Assembly: GCA_011391085.1 (NCBI GenBank)
Contig: JAABRD010000004.1
Coordinates: 104,117-168,116, forward strand
Direction: 5' to 3'
DNA from: Thiotrichaceae bacterium
Lineage (GTDB): Bacteria > Pseudomonadota > Gammaproteobacteria > Beggiatoales > Beggiatoaceae
DNA length: 64,000 nucleotides
This document shows positions 37,364-46,632 of this stretch, one piece after another. Position 1 is the stretch's first letter. The number at the start of each line of letters is the position of its first letter. Below the pieces are notes generated by a model. The model was not told the DNA's origin. It did no database searches and worked only from the letters and a program-made list of their open reading frames with translations. Made by a program: the position numbers and the translations under genes.

Positions 37364-37874
37364 CCGCTGGACTAGAGGCTTTAGCCGGCGGACTAGAGGC
37401 TTCAGCCGGTAGAGTGGAGGCTTCAGCCGGCGGAGTAGAGGCTTTAGCCGGTGGAGTGGAGGCTTCAGCCGGTGGAGTGGAGGCTTCAGCCGGCGGACTA
37501 GAGGCTTTAGCCGGTGACATAGGCTTGACATGCAGTGCCCCAAAACCTGTTTTTATGCCTACTGTCAGCCGGCTAAAGCCGCAATGCCATTAAGTTAAGA
37601 AATATCCTAACCATGTAGGGTGGATTAAGCGTCAGCGTATCCACCAGTTTCGGGGATGGTGGATACGCTGACGCTTAATCCACCCTACCTTAACTTAATG
37701 GCATGAAGGCTTTAGCCTCTAGTCCACCGGCGAAAGCCTCTAGTCCGGCGGCGAAAACCTCCACATCATCGGCTTCCGCCTCTAGTCCAGCAATGTCCAC
37801 TTCTATCTCCATTGTATAATTTGTATAATTTGCTCATTTACCATTCAGTGCATATTTAACTCATCACACCTTAT
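37364..37874. repeat. Dense GGCTTTAGCCGG array and inverted repeats
   Basis: Directly after greA, 37369-37515 is a head-to-tail array of seven units of about 21 bp (GGACTAGAGGCTTTAGCCGG and GGAGTGGAGGCTTCAGCCGG variants). Then come a GGCTAAAGCC half, a GTAGGGTGGATTAAGCG inverted repeat (37615-37690), more degenerate GCCTCTAGTCC halves, and a TGTATAATTTG doublet before the methylase gene. Confidence 0.92.
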
Positions 37875-40800
37875 ATGCCCACACTCAACCTAAAACCAAC
37901 TCATAAAATTGTCTTAAACTACTATCGAACGTTACAAAAAACGATGGTCCAAACAGACGACCTTACTCCCGCTTTTGCCAATCTCCTCCATTATTGCGCG
38001 AGAAAAGTCGGATTACGGCTGGCCGAACAAGAATGTTTGCACCACAATCAAGAAGGGCCGCGGGTGGAGGGCGTACTGTTGAATAACTTGCAACTACGAC
38101 ATGGAATTTGGAAAGTCAAAGACAGTCAGGAAGATTTTAACCTCGAAATTCAACAGAAGTTTCAGGCAGGTTATCCCAATGATAATATCTTGTTTCAATC
38201 CCCCGACCGTTTGGTTCTCTACCAAGGCCATCTGGTCCCAGTCTTTGATCAACCAATTGGGGACTCACCTACCAATCTTATTTCAGGGTTGAAACTCTTC
38301 TTTGAATATCAAAAACCCACGGTTAAGGACCCACAAACTGCCTTAGTAGAGTTTCAAGGGCAGATTGCCGACCTGGGCCAACGCTTGGTCAACCTTCTGA
38401 GAAGCGAATATCAAACCAACAAACCCTTTCGCAAAGCCCTTAACCGTCTGACTAAATTATACCAGGAAACGATTAATCCCAATTTCACTCACGTAGCCAC
38501 TCAAGAACTCTTGGCGCAACATCTACTGGCCGAACGTCTCTTTGGAAAAGTGTTTGACACGTATGGTCTCGTCCAAAAAGCCAAAGAAATTGAAGCAGTC
38601 CTAGATACTTTTACCACGCCCTCCATTGACCCAACTGACTCCCCTCAGTTAGAGAAATTCCATGCCCTGTTGGAACAGACCATCGCTATTATCGAGCTCT
38701 ACCAAGATAAACAACCGTTCCTCAAAGCTCTATATGAACGATTTTTCCAAAATTTTACCGTTAACGTAGCCGATACGCATGGGATTGTGCAAACGCCGCA
38801 GGCTGTTATTGACTTCATGGTCAAATCGGTCAAAGTTCTCTTACAACGAGAGTTTGGCCGCACTTTTGCCGATGCAGGAGTGACCATCATAGACCCCTTT
38901 GCGGGGACGGGCAACTTTATCACAGCGATTTTAGAAGACATTCACGCCACACACCCGGCGCGTCTGACAGACAAATATTTGCATGAACTCTATTGCAATG
39001 AATTCATGTTATTACCCTATTACATTGCCTGTTTGAATATTGAACAAACGTTTTTTCAAAAGACCGGAGAATATCAGAAATTTGAAAACGGTTGCCTGGT
39101 TGATACCTTTGACTTGGTGGATGGCAAGCCTACCGATTTACTGGTGCCAGGGAATCTGCAACGGGTGTTACGACAGCAGGATACCCCATTTTTTATCATT
39201 CTGGGGAATCCGCCCTATAACGCCTGGCAACAAAATGAGAATGACAACAACAAGAATCGCAAGTATCCCAAATTAGATGAACTGATTGCCAACAGTTATG
39301 TCAAAGACTCCACGGCAACCCTGAAAAATTCCCTGTATGACCCGTATGTGAGAGCCTTTCGGTGGGCCACCTGGCGGCTCCGTGATCAACCCGAAGGAAT
39401 CGTCGCCTTGGTCACCAATAACGGCTTCTTAGATAACCTCGCATTTGATGGAATGCGTAAGCATTTGGCAAAAGATTTTGACCTCATTTACTGTTTTGAC
39501 TTAGGTGGCAACACCCGCAAAACTTCTGGCGTACAGAATGTCTTTGACGTGCGCGTTGGACTGGCTATCACCGTTCTCATCAAAAATCACGGGCGGGCCA
39601 AAGGCATCTTTTATGCCCATATTGGGGACCACCTCAAAAAATCAGAAAAACTAGCGTATCTAGCCAACCACAGTCTTGCTAACGTGGCTTGGTTACGTCT
39701 GACACCAGATCAGAAGCATACCTGGTTAACGATGGGCTTACAACCTGAATTTGACCAATTTATCCCCTTGGGGACTAAAGCCGCCAAGGCTATCAAGAAT
39801 GAAGTGACCGAAGGAGTCATCTTCAAACTCTACAGTCGCGGCGTCATGACCTGTCGCGATACCTGGGTTTATAACTTCAACCGGGCGGCCGTGACCAATC
39901 AGATACAACGCATGATTGGGAATTATAACGAACAAGTGGCCAAGTGGAAACGTCATGCTTACAAGCGGACACGGGTCGACAGTTTTGTCACCTATGATGA
40001 CAGCAGACTCAGTTGGGATGGTCATCTCAAACAAAGTCTGGCCAGTAAGCGATTGGCCACCTTTGACGAAACCAAAGTGAGGCGGGCGCAGTATCGGCCT
40101 TTTGCCAAACAATACTTGTATTTTGACCGCATGTTAAATAACCGCGTGTACCTATTTCCTTCTCTCTTTCCAACGCCTGAGTCGGAGTCTCAAAATCAAG
40201 CGATATGTGTCTGTGCCGCGGGAAATACCAAAGCGTTTCATTGTCTCATGGTCAATGTGATACCTGATTTACACCTGACGGGGGATTCGCAATGCTTTCC
40301 CTTTTATGTCTATAATGAGGCTGGGAATCAGCGACAAGAGAATATCACCGATTGGGCGTTGTCTCATTTTCGGCGGTCTTATCAGGACTCTTCCATCAGT
40401 AAATGGGATATATTTTATTATATCTATGGACTCTTGCATCATCCCACGTATCGGGAGAAGTATGCCACCAATTTACGACGGGAGTTGCCCAGAGTCCCGC
40501 TGGTGTCGTTTGGAACTCCTAAGGAGGGATTTTGGGCTTTGAGTCGGGCGGGGCGGCAATTGGGGCAGTTGCATTTACATTATGAACGACAACCTCAGTA
40601 TCCTTTACCAGTGCTGCTGGCATCGGGAAAGACGTTTTCCTATCGAGTGGATAAGATGCGTTTGACGAACAACAAGGAGAGTTTAGTTTACAATGACACA
40701 TTGACATTGACTGGGATACCGGCGGAAGTGTTTGAATATCGGTTAGGTAATCGATCCGCTTTGGAGTGGGTTATTGACCAATATCAAGTCACCATTGATG

Positions 40801-41009
40801 GCCACCGGGGGCGGCGGGATCAACTGGAGAGGTTAAATGAATTTCAAGTGAGGTCGTTTAGAAACAGGGAGATTGTCAATGATCCCCATTCAGCGGGGGA
40901 GGAGGGGTATGTGTTACGGTTGATTGGGCAAGTGGTTTGGATCAGTGTCGAGACCGTGAAGATTGTGAAGCGGCTACCGGAACAGCTTTTTCAGGAATCC
41001 AAAGCGTAG
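37875..41009 (+). CDS. Type ISP-like N6-adenine DNA methyltransferase without helicase
   Basis: The 1044-residue protein has an N-terminal helical domain, then motif I DPFAGTGNFITAIL (about residue 340) and motif IV ILGNPPYNA (about 443). Its long C-terminal specificity region resembles LlaBIII-type ISP enzymes (LYDPYVRAFRWAT, IVALVTNNGFLDNLAFDGMRK, RRAQYRPFAKQYLYFD). Full ISP enzymes also carry an N-terminal nuclease and helicase; both are absent, so this may be a methylase-only member or part of a split system. The last residues (QESKA) and the stop codon come from a palindromic repeat, so the native C-terminus may have been altered. Confidence 0.85.
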   Translation: MPTLNLKPTHKIVLNYYRTLQKTMVQTDDLTPAFANLLHYCARKVGLRLAEQECLHHNQEGPRVEGVLLNNLQLRHGIWKVKDSQEDFNLEIQQKFQAGYPNDNILFQSPDRLVLYQGHLVPVFDQPIGDSPTNLISGLKLFFEYQKPTVKDPQTALVEFQGQIADLGQRLVNLLRSEYQTNKPFRKALNRLTKLYQETINPNFTHVATQELLAQHLLAERLFGKVFDTYGLVQKAKEIEAVLDTFTTPSIDPTDSPQLEKFHALLEQTIAIIELYQDKQPFLKALYERFFQNFTVNVADTHGIVQTPQAVIDFMVKSVKVLLQREFGRTFADAGVTIIDPFAGTGNFITAILEDIHATHPARLTDKYLHELYCNEFMLLPYYIACLNIEQTFFQKTGEYQKFENGCLVDTFDLVDGKPTDLLVPGNLQRVLRQQDTPFFIILGNPPYNAWQQNENDNNKNRKYPKLDELIANSYVKDSTATLKNSLYDPYVRAFRWATWRLRDQPEGIVALVTNNGFLDNLAFDGMRKHLAKDFDLIYCFDLGGNTRKTSGVQNVFDVRVGLAITVLIKNHGRAKGIFYAHIGDHLKKSEKLAYLANHSLANVAWLRLTPDQKHTWLTMGLQPEFDQFIPLGTKAAKAIKNEVTEGVIFKLYSRGVMTCRDTWVYNFNRAAVTNQIQRMIGNYNEQVAKWKRHAYKRTRVDSFVTYDDSRLSWDGHLKQSLASKRLATFDETKVRRAQYRPFAKQYLYFDRMLNNRVYLFPSLFPTPESESQNQAICVCAAGNTKAFHCLMVNVIPDLHLTGDSQCFPFYVYNEAGNQRQENITDWALSHFRRSYQDSSISKWDIFYYIYGLLHHPTYREKYATNLRRELPRVPLVSFGTPKEGFWALSRAGRQLGQLHLHYERQPQYPLPVLLASGKTFSYRVDKMRLTNNKESLVYNDTLTLTGIPAEVFEYRLGNRSALEWVIDQYQVTIDGHRGRRDQLERLNEFQVRSFRNREIVNDPHSAGEEGYVLRLIGQVVWISVETVKIVKRLPEQLFQESKA

Positions 41010-41255
41010 CTTTGTACGAACAAAGCTACGCTTTGGACATCTGAGTCTCTTGCGGGTTGGAGATTGGCAGGATTAGCCTCGCTGGGGCACCTCAAACACA
41101 CGGGCAAAGGGATGTGGTCTTTGCTGTTGTGGTTAGCGAAGTGGGTGTTGGTGAAACCCGTAACGGCCATTAAAGGAGGCACTTCACGGATATCATCCCA
41201 GAAGGGAGGAAAGCGAGACTTTTTTGCCCGTTGGGTCTTGGTCACCTGTCGCTAG
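41010..41255 (+). pseudogene. Fragment related to the CAP-protein leader
   Basis: After a hairpin (AAAGCGTAGCTTTG...CAAAGCTACGCTTT), the frame ending at 41253 reads ESLAGWRLAGLASLGHLK-like text. DNA at about 41044-41090 is closely similar to 43015-43070 inside the leader of the CAP-domain gene (TCTCTTGCRGGTTGGAGATT). It is probably a duplicated leader fragment. 41256-41578 shows no gene. Confidence 0.5.
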
Positions 41256-41437
41256 TGCCGCTGATGTGGTAACAAACGGTCCAAACCGTAGTGGATACGA
41301 GTCCAAGATTGCCGTTCGTGAATATTTCCCAATTTGCTTCCTAAATTACAAAGCTATTTGCAAAAAATCTTTTCTTTCGACCTCTCTATTTTTATGAAAT
41401 GTTTATTTATTCAGTGAATTAAAATAAAACATTAAAT

Positions 41438-41455
41438 TTGGCATGAAATATGCCT
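41438..41455 (+). promoter_or_regulatory. Candidate sigma54 promoter
   Basis: TTGGCATGAAATATGCC has GG and GC elements separated by exactly 10 bases, matching the -24/-12 sigma54 pattern (TTGGCA...TTGC-like). A TATAAT overlaps its end, so a sigma70 -10 box is an alternative. The gene served would be the antitoxin at 41579. Confidence 0.4.
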
Positions 41456-41578
41456 ATAATTTTTAATGGTTCAGTAATGACTCCACCCCACCCCTAATCC
41501 CCAACTTGGATTAGATGATTTGGTAAATGGCCTCATTGTCTGGTATTATTGCCTGGTATTGTCACAATTAATAAACAA

Positions 41579-41875
41579 ATGAATATTGTCATCCCCGATG
41601 AAGTCTTACAAGCTGCCCAATTGACACCCGCGGACCTCAAACGCGAAGTGGCCCTATTGCTAGTGCAAAGACAAGCCCTTCCAGTGGAACAAGCCACTCA
41701 ATTGGCGGACCTGCACCCGTTAGAATTCGAACAATTACTGGTGCAACGGCATATCTCGGCGCCCCTCCAGTTTAAAAAACTGAGTGCCTTGCAAACCAGA
41801 GAGGCGATTGTAGGCGATCCGGAGGAATTGGTACATTTTGATTGGACACGGTCATGTAACAACCCGTCTATTTAG
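41579..41875 (+). CDS. UPF0175-type antitoxin
   Basis: From ATG 41579 the product is 98 residues and resembles UPF0175 antitoxins: MNIVIPDEVLQAAQLTPADLKREVALLLVQRQALPVEQATQLADL followed by FEQLLVQRHI. The fold is winged-helix or ribbon-helix-helix-like DNA binding. It is followed by a PIN toxin whose original start overlaps its 3' end. The earlier TTG at 41549 is less likely. Confidence 0.75.
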   Translation: MNIVIPDEVLQAAQLTPADLKREVALLLVQRQALPVEQATQLADLHPLEFEQLLVQRHISAPLQFKKLSALQTREAIVGDPEELVHFDWTRSCNNPSI

Positions 41876-42288
41876 ATACGCATGTGGTGGTCTGGCTGTA
41901 TACCAACCCAGTGAAAAAGTTTCCGCAAGAAACCCTGCAACTGCTTGAACACAGCCACTCATTGGTTTCGCCTATGGTGTTATTAGAACTGGAATATATG
42001 CACGAGATTGGACGGTTACAACCGTCTGGAAATGCTGTTCTGGAGACACTTGGCCAGACCATTGGATTGACAGTTTGCGAGTTAAACCATTTACAGGTGA
42101 TTTCGGCCGCACTTCAACAAACGTGGACACGAGACCCGTTTGACCGTGTTATAGTTGGACAAGCGGCAGTGAATCAGTCAATCTTGGTCACAAAGGATGT
42201 TCTAATTGGTTCTCACTATCCACGGGCATTTTGGAGTTTAGAGACGGCCTCGGCTAATGACTTAAATTGTCGTCTGCCGTCAGGTTAG
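41854..42288 (+). pseudogene. PIN-domain (VapC-type) toxin with nonsense codon after the start
   Basis: The PIN frame reads QPVYLDTHVVVWLYTNP, with the first catalytic Asp in YLDTH, then SPMVLLELEYMHEIGRL and RDPFDRVIVGQA. The only upstream ATG in frame (41854-41856) is followed at once by TAA (41857-41859); a CAA-to-TAA change would explain it. The next usable start is GTG at about 41884, after the catalytic Asp, so any product would lack part of the active site. The partner antitoxin just upstream is intact. Confidence 0.65.
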
Positions 42289-42573
42289 AAAGTTTACACA
42301 GAAGATATTATCAAGTTTTATGGTTCCGTAGTGAGTCATCGATGTTTCTAGCCGGTGGCCTCATTACCTGGCGTTGCGATAGCCTCAATGCTGAACCCGG
42401 TCGGATTGCTAAACCAAAACAAATAGATTTCTCTCCCCTAACTAATAGGCGGAAGAGAAACGGGCAGTCAAGTCGATATTGGGTTCCCCACACTATATAA
42501 AAAAAGGAAGTGGTAGGCTTCGATTGACCACTTTATGTTCTATCGTTAGTTTGACAATGTAAGGAGAATTGCG

Positions 42574-45345
42574 ATGTCTTCTCAAGACAAAAATTTCTTT
42601 AGAAATCAACAATATACGCACATCGGGGGGGGGTATTACTCTCCTGACGTATTAAGGCAAGAGTCTCTTGCCCATCCAGTCACGGACCCACCGTCCCCTG
42701 ATAATGGAGGCACTTCACAGGCGCAAGCCCGACAAACAGGTTGGCGAGAGTCGCGACCCCGTGGATTCCTGGGCGGACTGTTCTCGCTGTGGCTAATGCT
42801 AATGCAGTTATATCAGGGAGGCAAAGCGCAACTTTGTTTCTTCAACCACCGTGTTCGCCAGTGCGGCGTCTCACTCTGCCGCTTGGGAAGAGTCTTTTTC
42901 ACCACACTCGTTAGGAGTGGCGGTATGAACCTGAACCGTCGTTTCAGTTGGACCAGATACGCTTCTGGTAGCGGCGGCAGTTTCCGGAAGCGACCCCAAC
43001 TGAGGGTTTGGCGAGAGTCTCTTGCAGGTTGGAGATTGGCAGGAGTAGCCTCGCTGTGGCCCCTCAAACAGGCAGGTCAAGAGAGGGGGGCTGGGCGGTG
43101 GGTAGTCAGTCCCACTGCGGGTATTCATAAAGTGGGAACGTTACGGGGACTCTTCCAACCGCAAGGTTTAGCACGGATGGTTATGTTTCTGGCCATCTTT
43201 TCTCCAAGTGCTTTACTAATGGCACAATCTCTGTCTTTGTCGGCAGCCAGTCAAGAAGAGAGGCTATTACATGAACTGGTGAATAATTATCGCGCAGAAA
43301 ATGGATTACCTCCCATTCCCCTCTCTCCGTCACTAACCCATGTGGCTAAAACCCATGTGGCTGATTTGAACAGCAGTCCACCAAGTGGTGAGTGCAATCT
43401 ACACAGTTGGTCAAGCAATGGGACCTGGACACCTTGTTGTTACACCTCGGACCATGCCCAGGCAAAGTGCATGTGGGACAAACCTCGTGAACTAACTGAT
43501 TACCCTGGCAATGGTTATGAAACTGCATACGGTGGTTCAGGGGGATACCAGGCAACGGCGACTTCGTCTTTAGACGGTTGGAAGGGCAGTGCCCCTCATA
43601 ATGCGGTGATTCTCAATCAAAACATCTGGGCCGATGTGACTTGGCAAGCCTTAGGGGTAGGTATTGACCATGGCTATGCCGTATTATGGTTTGGAGAAGA
43701 AGCAGATGTGTTATCTTCCGCAGCCGATAATCCGGTGGAAACTCCCGTGTCTCCCGAACCAACCTCCCCTGTGGTGTGGAATACTTCCAAGACCCAAGCT
43801 TTTGCCCAAGCCACTCAAGAAGGCAAGCAGTATATTCTCTTAGTGGCTTGTGGTAGCCGTGAAAAAATCTACGGTACGTTCTTCACTTCCGCCGCGGCCC
43901 AAAGTTTGATTCAGGAACACTTTGTGTTGTGGTTTTCTATTGCCAGTAGTAGTGACCCTGAGTTTACCGGGGATTACAACGATTATGTGGGGGACTTGTG
44001 GAATACGCCGGGATTTGGTTTTCCCATGGTTATTGTGATTGACCCATCCACCGATAATTATGTGGAAGGTTACCGATTTGGCCAGGTACAAAACACTGAC
44101 CAGGAAATTGTCCCCAAACTGCGAGAGTTGGTAGGTGCGGCGCCGGCCTCTGAACCTGTTGAAACGCCAACGACGACGACTACCAATAATGGTTCTACTA
44201 CTGGAGGCGTACCCACCAGCAGTTGTAACGCGAACAGTTGTACCCATTCCAATATTTCCATCAACCGGCCGGGATTCTATGTGGCTAGAGTGAAATTGGC
44301 CACTGGGGCAAACGAGGGCATGTGGGGGTTGAGTGTCAATACTACCAGCGGAATCAATACTGGTGGATTTAACGCAGGGGCAACGTTGACGAAAGATGGT
44401 GTCACACCAGGTTTTCTTGGCTTCTACTTATCTCGATTGGAAGCCGTGAATATCAGTGCTTTTGAGTACACTGGGGACGTTTCGGCCATGAATGTGTTTG
44501 TCGAAAAAATGGATAGTCAGGGAAGTCGTTCCACCGTGCATTATTTTAACGGGGTTCGCCAAAATAGCACCAGCCAACCGTTGGTTGAGGAAACTAGCCG
44601 CGTGTTAGAACCTGGTTTTTACATAGTTAGTGCGGCCAGTGAACCAGGGTCTCCCAGCGGTTCTTTTGGTATTTCGGTCAATGGTGACAGTTTAATAGGA
44701 GGGGTGAACATCGGCGGTTGGCTGGATGCCACCACGACAGGGTTTGGGGCATTTTATGTTGCGAGTCCTCAACAGGTGAATTTGAAACTGTTGTTTGGTG
44801 ATAATTATAGCACCGTTGGTTCAGGTGCGTTGACGGTAGAAATTGATTACCAGGATTCCAGTGGGGAGAGGACGTTGTATTGGAGTAGTACCTCTAACCA
44901 ACCACCGGCGGATGATAACAGTTCCATTGACATTGCCGGATTTCTCTCAGCCCACAATGCTTGGCGGCAACCAGTGGGGGTTCCCGACCTCATTTGGTCA
45001 GACCAGATGGCCCAATTAGCCCAGGACTGGGCGGACCAACTTAAAGGTCAAAGTTGCGCGTTTCAACATCGTCCGAACAATCGCTATGGTGAGAATCTTT
45101 ATTGGGCCAGCGGTTTCACACCGACGGCACAAGAAGTCGTTGACTCTTGGGGAGGGGAGATAGTTGACTATGACTATGCGACTAACAGTTGTACTCCAGG
45201 GCAGATGTGTGGACATTACACGCAAATCGTGTGGCAGGACACGCAGGCGGTTGGTTGTGGCACCTCTACTTGTGAGGATGGAAGTATTTTATGGGTGTGC
45301 AACTATGACCCGCCTGGAAATTATATAGGGCAGAAACCTTACTGA
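42574..45345 (+). CDS. Secreted multidomain CAP protein: CAP, thioredoxin-like, two PPC-like, CAP
   Basis: The frame is 923 residues from ATG 42574, which follows AAGGAG. Residues 1-201 are an unusual Arg/Gly/Trp-rich leader with duplicated RES-containing blocks. At 202-222 lies a signal-peptide-like stretch (MVMFLAIFSPSALLMAQS). Then come a divergent CAP/SCP domain (about 227-376), a thioredoxin-like domain (about 405-522) with only one Cys at ACGSREK, and a Thr/Pro linker. Two pre-peptidase-like beta domains follow (about 555-660 and 677-772), and then a canonical CAP domain (about 784-923) with FLSAHNAWR, GENLYWA, CGHYTQIVWQ, and VCNYDPPGNYIG. Two CAP domains in one secreted protein are uncommon. 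Role unknown, probably extracellular. Confidence 0.85.
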   Translation: MSSQDKNFFRNQQYTHIGGGYYSPDVLRQESLAHPVTDPPSPDNGGTSQAQARQTGWRESRPRGFLGGLFSLWLMLMQLYQGGKAQLCFFNHRVRQCGVSLCRLGRVFFTTLVRSGGMNLNRRFSWTRYASGSGGSFRKRPQLRVWRESLAGWRLAGVASLWPLKQAGQERGAGRWVVSPTAGIHKVGTLRGLFQPQGLARMVMFLAIFSPSALLMAQSLSLSAASQEERLLHELVNNYRAENGLPPIPLSPSLTHVAKTHVADLNSSPPSGECNLHSWSSNGTWTPCCYTSDHAQAKCMWDKPRELTDYPGNGYETAYGGSGGYQATATSSLDGWKGSAPHNAVILNQNIWADVTWQALGVGIDHGYAVLWFGEEADVLSSAADNPVETPVSPEPTSPVVWNTSKTQAFAQATQEGKQYILLVACGSREKIYGTFFTSAAAQSLIQEHFVLWFSIASSSDPEFTGDYNDYVGDLWNTPGFGFPMVIVIDPSTDNYVEGYRFGQVQNTDQEIVPKLRELVGAAPASEPVETPTTTTTNNGSTTGGVPTSSCNANSCTHSNISINRPGFYVARVKLATGANEGMWGLSVNTTSGINTGGFNAGATLTKDGVTPGFLGFYLSRLEAVNISAFEYTGDVSAMNVFVEKMDSQGSRSTVHYFNGVRQNSTSQPLVEETSRVLEPGFYIVSAASEPGSPSGSFGISVNGDSLIGGVNIGGWLDATTTGFGAFYVASPQQVNLKLLFGDNYSTVGSGALTVEIDYQDSSGERTLYWSSTSNQPPADDNSSIDIAGFLSAHNAWRQPVGVPDLIWSDQMAQLAQDWADQLKGQSCAFQHRPNNRYGENLYWASGFTPTAQEVVDSWGGEIVDYDYATNSCTPGQMCGHYTQIVWQDTQAVGCGTSTCEDGSILWVCNYDPPGNYIGQKPY

Positions 45346-45358
45346 TGCTTCTTGGTCC

Positions 45359-45917
45359 ATGACTATCTCGAAAGACTATCAAAATCTCGAAAGACTATCA
45401 AAATGGCGCCTTGAACTCCTGGACGTGTTCTCGTACCCACGCGCATCGGTGTGCGAAAATATACGTTCCGCCCGAAATCCAAGTTGACTTGGCCTTAGTG
45501 ATGGACACCACGGTGAGTATGCAAAGTGAAATTGAGGGCGTCAAAGCGGCCTTAGAGAAGTTCCTCAAGGACCAGGTCGACCCCACTCAATCTCCCTTGA
45601 TAGCCCTCCTCACGTTCAAAGACGAAGTGACGGTAAAAGCCTTCACCAGAGACCTGAACGTGCTACTCAAGGTCATCAAATCGCTAAAAGCCGAAGGGGG
45701 TGGCGGTTGCCCCGAAGCCTCGGTGGAAGCATTAGAGTTAGCCACTCAACATGTCAAACCTGGTGGCCAAATTTGGTTATCCACCGATGCGTCTCCTTAT
45801 TCGGACTCTGCGGAGAAGATACCCAATTTGCTGGAATTGTTACAGGGTAAAAACATTCATTTCAATGCCACCGTGACAGGTGATTGTGCCACGGCGGGGA
45901 GTGCGAATGAGTGGTAA
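45359..45917 (+). pseudogene. VWA-domain gene frameshifted by a 19-bp tandem duplication
   Basis: The VWA part is open from 45411 to 45917: VDLALVMDTTVSMQSEI gives the MIDAS Asp/Ser motif, then LIALLTFKDEV and IWLSTDASPYSDSAEKIP. ATG 45359 begins MTISKDYQN, but an exact 19-bp duplication (TCTCGAAAGACTATCAAAA at 45366-45384 and 45385-45403) shifts the frame. Deleting one copy joins MTISKDYQNGALNSW to the VWA frame. The 3' end stops at SANEW just before a GGAGTCCAAGAC repeat, so it may also be truncated. VWA domains bind protein partners through a metal ion. Confidence 0.7.
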
Positions 45918-45971
45918 AGAAGTGGTTGGAGTCCAAGACATGTCTTGGACTCCTTCCCAACGAAAAATGAC

Positions 45972-46318
45972 ATGATGAAACAGATAAGGGTGTTTCAACT
46001 AACCGAAACCAAAATTCCTCTTCAACCAAAATTCCTCTTCAAGAATGGTTAGACTCCTTAAAAGATAAAACGACCAAGGCCAGAATTCTTGAACGACTCA
46101 AACGCCTGTCCTCAGGCCACTTTGGAGATTGCAAAAGACTAGAAGCCCATCTTAGCGAACTACGCTTTAAATTTGGTTCAGGATACCGAGTCTATTATTC
46201 AGAAATAGACGACAGGCTAATTTTATTACTCTGTGGTGGAGATAAATCCACTCAAACCAAAGATATAGAGACGGCGAAAACTTATCTTAAAATCTATCAG
46301 GAGAACCGTTCAAAATGA
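45972..46318 (+). pseudogene. HigB/RelE-type toxin gene frameshifted by a 17-bp tandem duplication
   Basis: ATG 45975 (or 45972) begins MKQIRVFQLTETKIPLQ. An exact 17-bp duplication (CCAAAATTCCTCTTCAA at 46009-46025 and 46026-46042) throws the frame into a stop at NGW/TAG. The correct frame continues as EWLDSLKDKTTKARILERLKRLS and KFGSGYRVYYSEIDDRLILLLCGGDKSTQ to TGA 46316-46318. Removing one copy restores a complete toxin of about 110 residues of the phage-derived Gp49-like/HigB family. The stop overlaps the antitoxin ATG (ATGA). Confidence 0.85.
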
Positions 46319-46632
46319 ACTTCCAATCCCTCGACTTAAATGAGTTTGTGACAAATAATTTGACTGACAAAGAAGTGGCTAGAGAATTTCTTAATGCCAG
46401 TCTGGAGACTTATCTGGAGGATGGCGATTTTGAGGAATTTTTACGTTCCCTGAAATTAGTCATCCAAGCTAATCCGTTGTTAGCAGGACTGGAAACTCAT
46501 CTTCAGACCGCCTCCCAATTTGGAACAATGGTTACTCTTTTGTCAAAGCTGGGGTTGCGTTTGAAGATTGCATCTTGGAGTCCAAGACTCCAGCCAGTCC
46601 TCACCCCCTTGGAGGTTTTAACTCATGAATAA
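46315..46632 (+). CDS. HigA-like antitoxin with altered C-terminus
   Basis: The 105-residue frame begins MNFQSLDLNEFVTNNLTDKEVAREFLNASLETYLEDGDFEEFLRSLKLV, typical of addiction-module antidote proteins paired with Gp49-like toxins. The rest should be a Cro-like HTH, but after FGTMVTLLSKLGLRLKI it runs into SWSPRLQP (from a GGAGTCC repeat) and then LTPLEVLTHE. That last segment matches the end of the PIN toxin downstream (ITPLEVLNND). The gene therefore seems fused to the last codons of a former PIN gene. Confidence 0.75.
   Translation: MNFQSLDLNEFVTNNLTDKEVAREFLNASLETYLEDGDFEEFLRSLKLVIQANPLLAGLETHLQTASQFGTMVTLLSKLGLRLKIASWSPRLQPVLTPLEVLTHE

Noticed and set aside
37369..37515. CRISPR-like array of 21-bp repeats
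   Set aside because: Units follow each other without spacers and belong to a dispersed hairpin family.
41438..41461. Origin-type or integration site at the AT-rich stretch
   Set aside because: No DnaA boxes, integrase or direct repeats are seen; a promoter is the better explanation.
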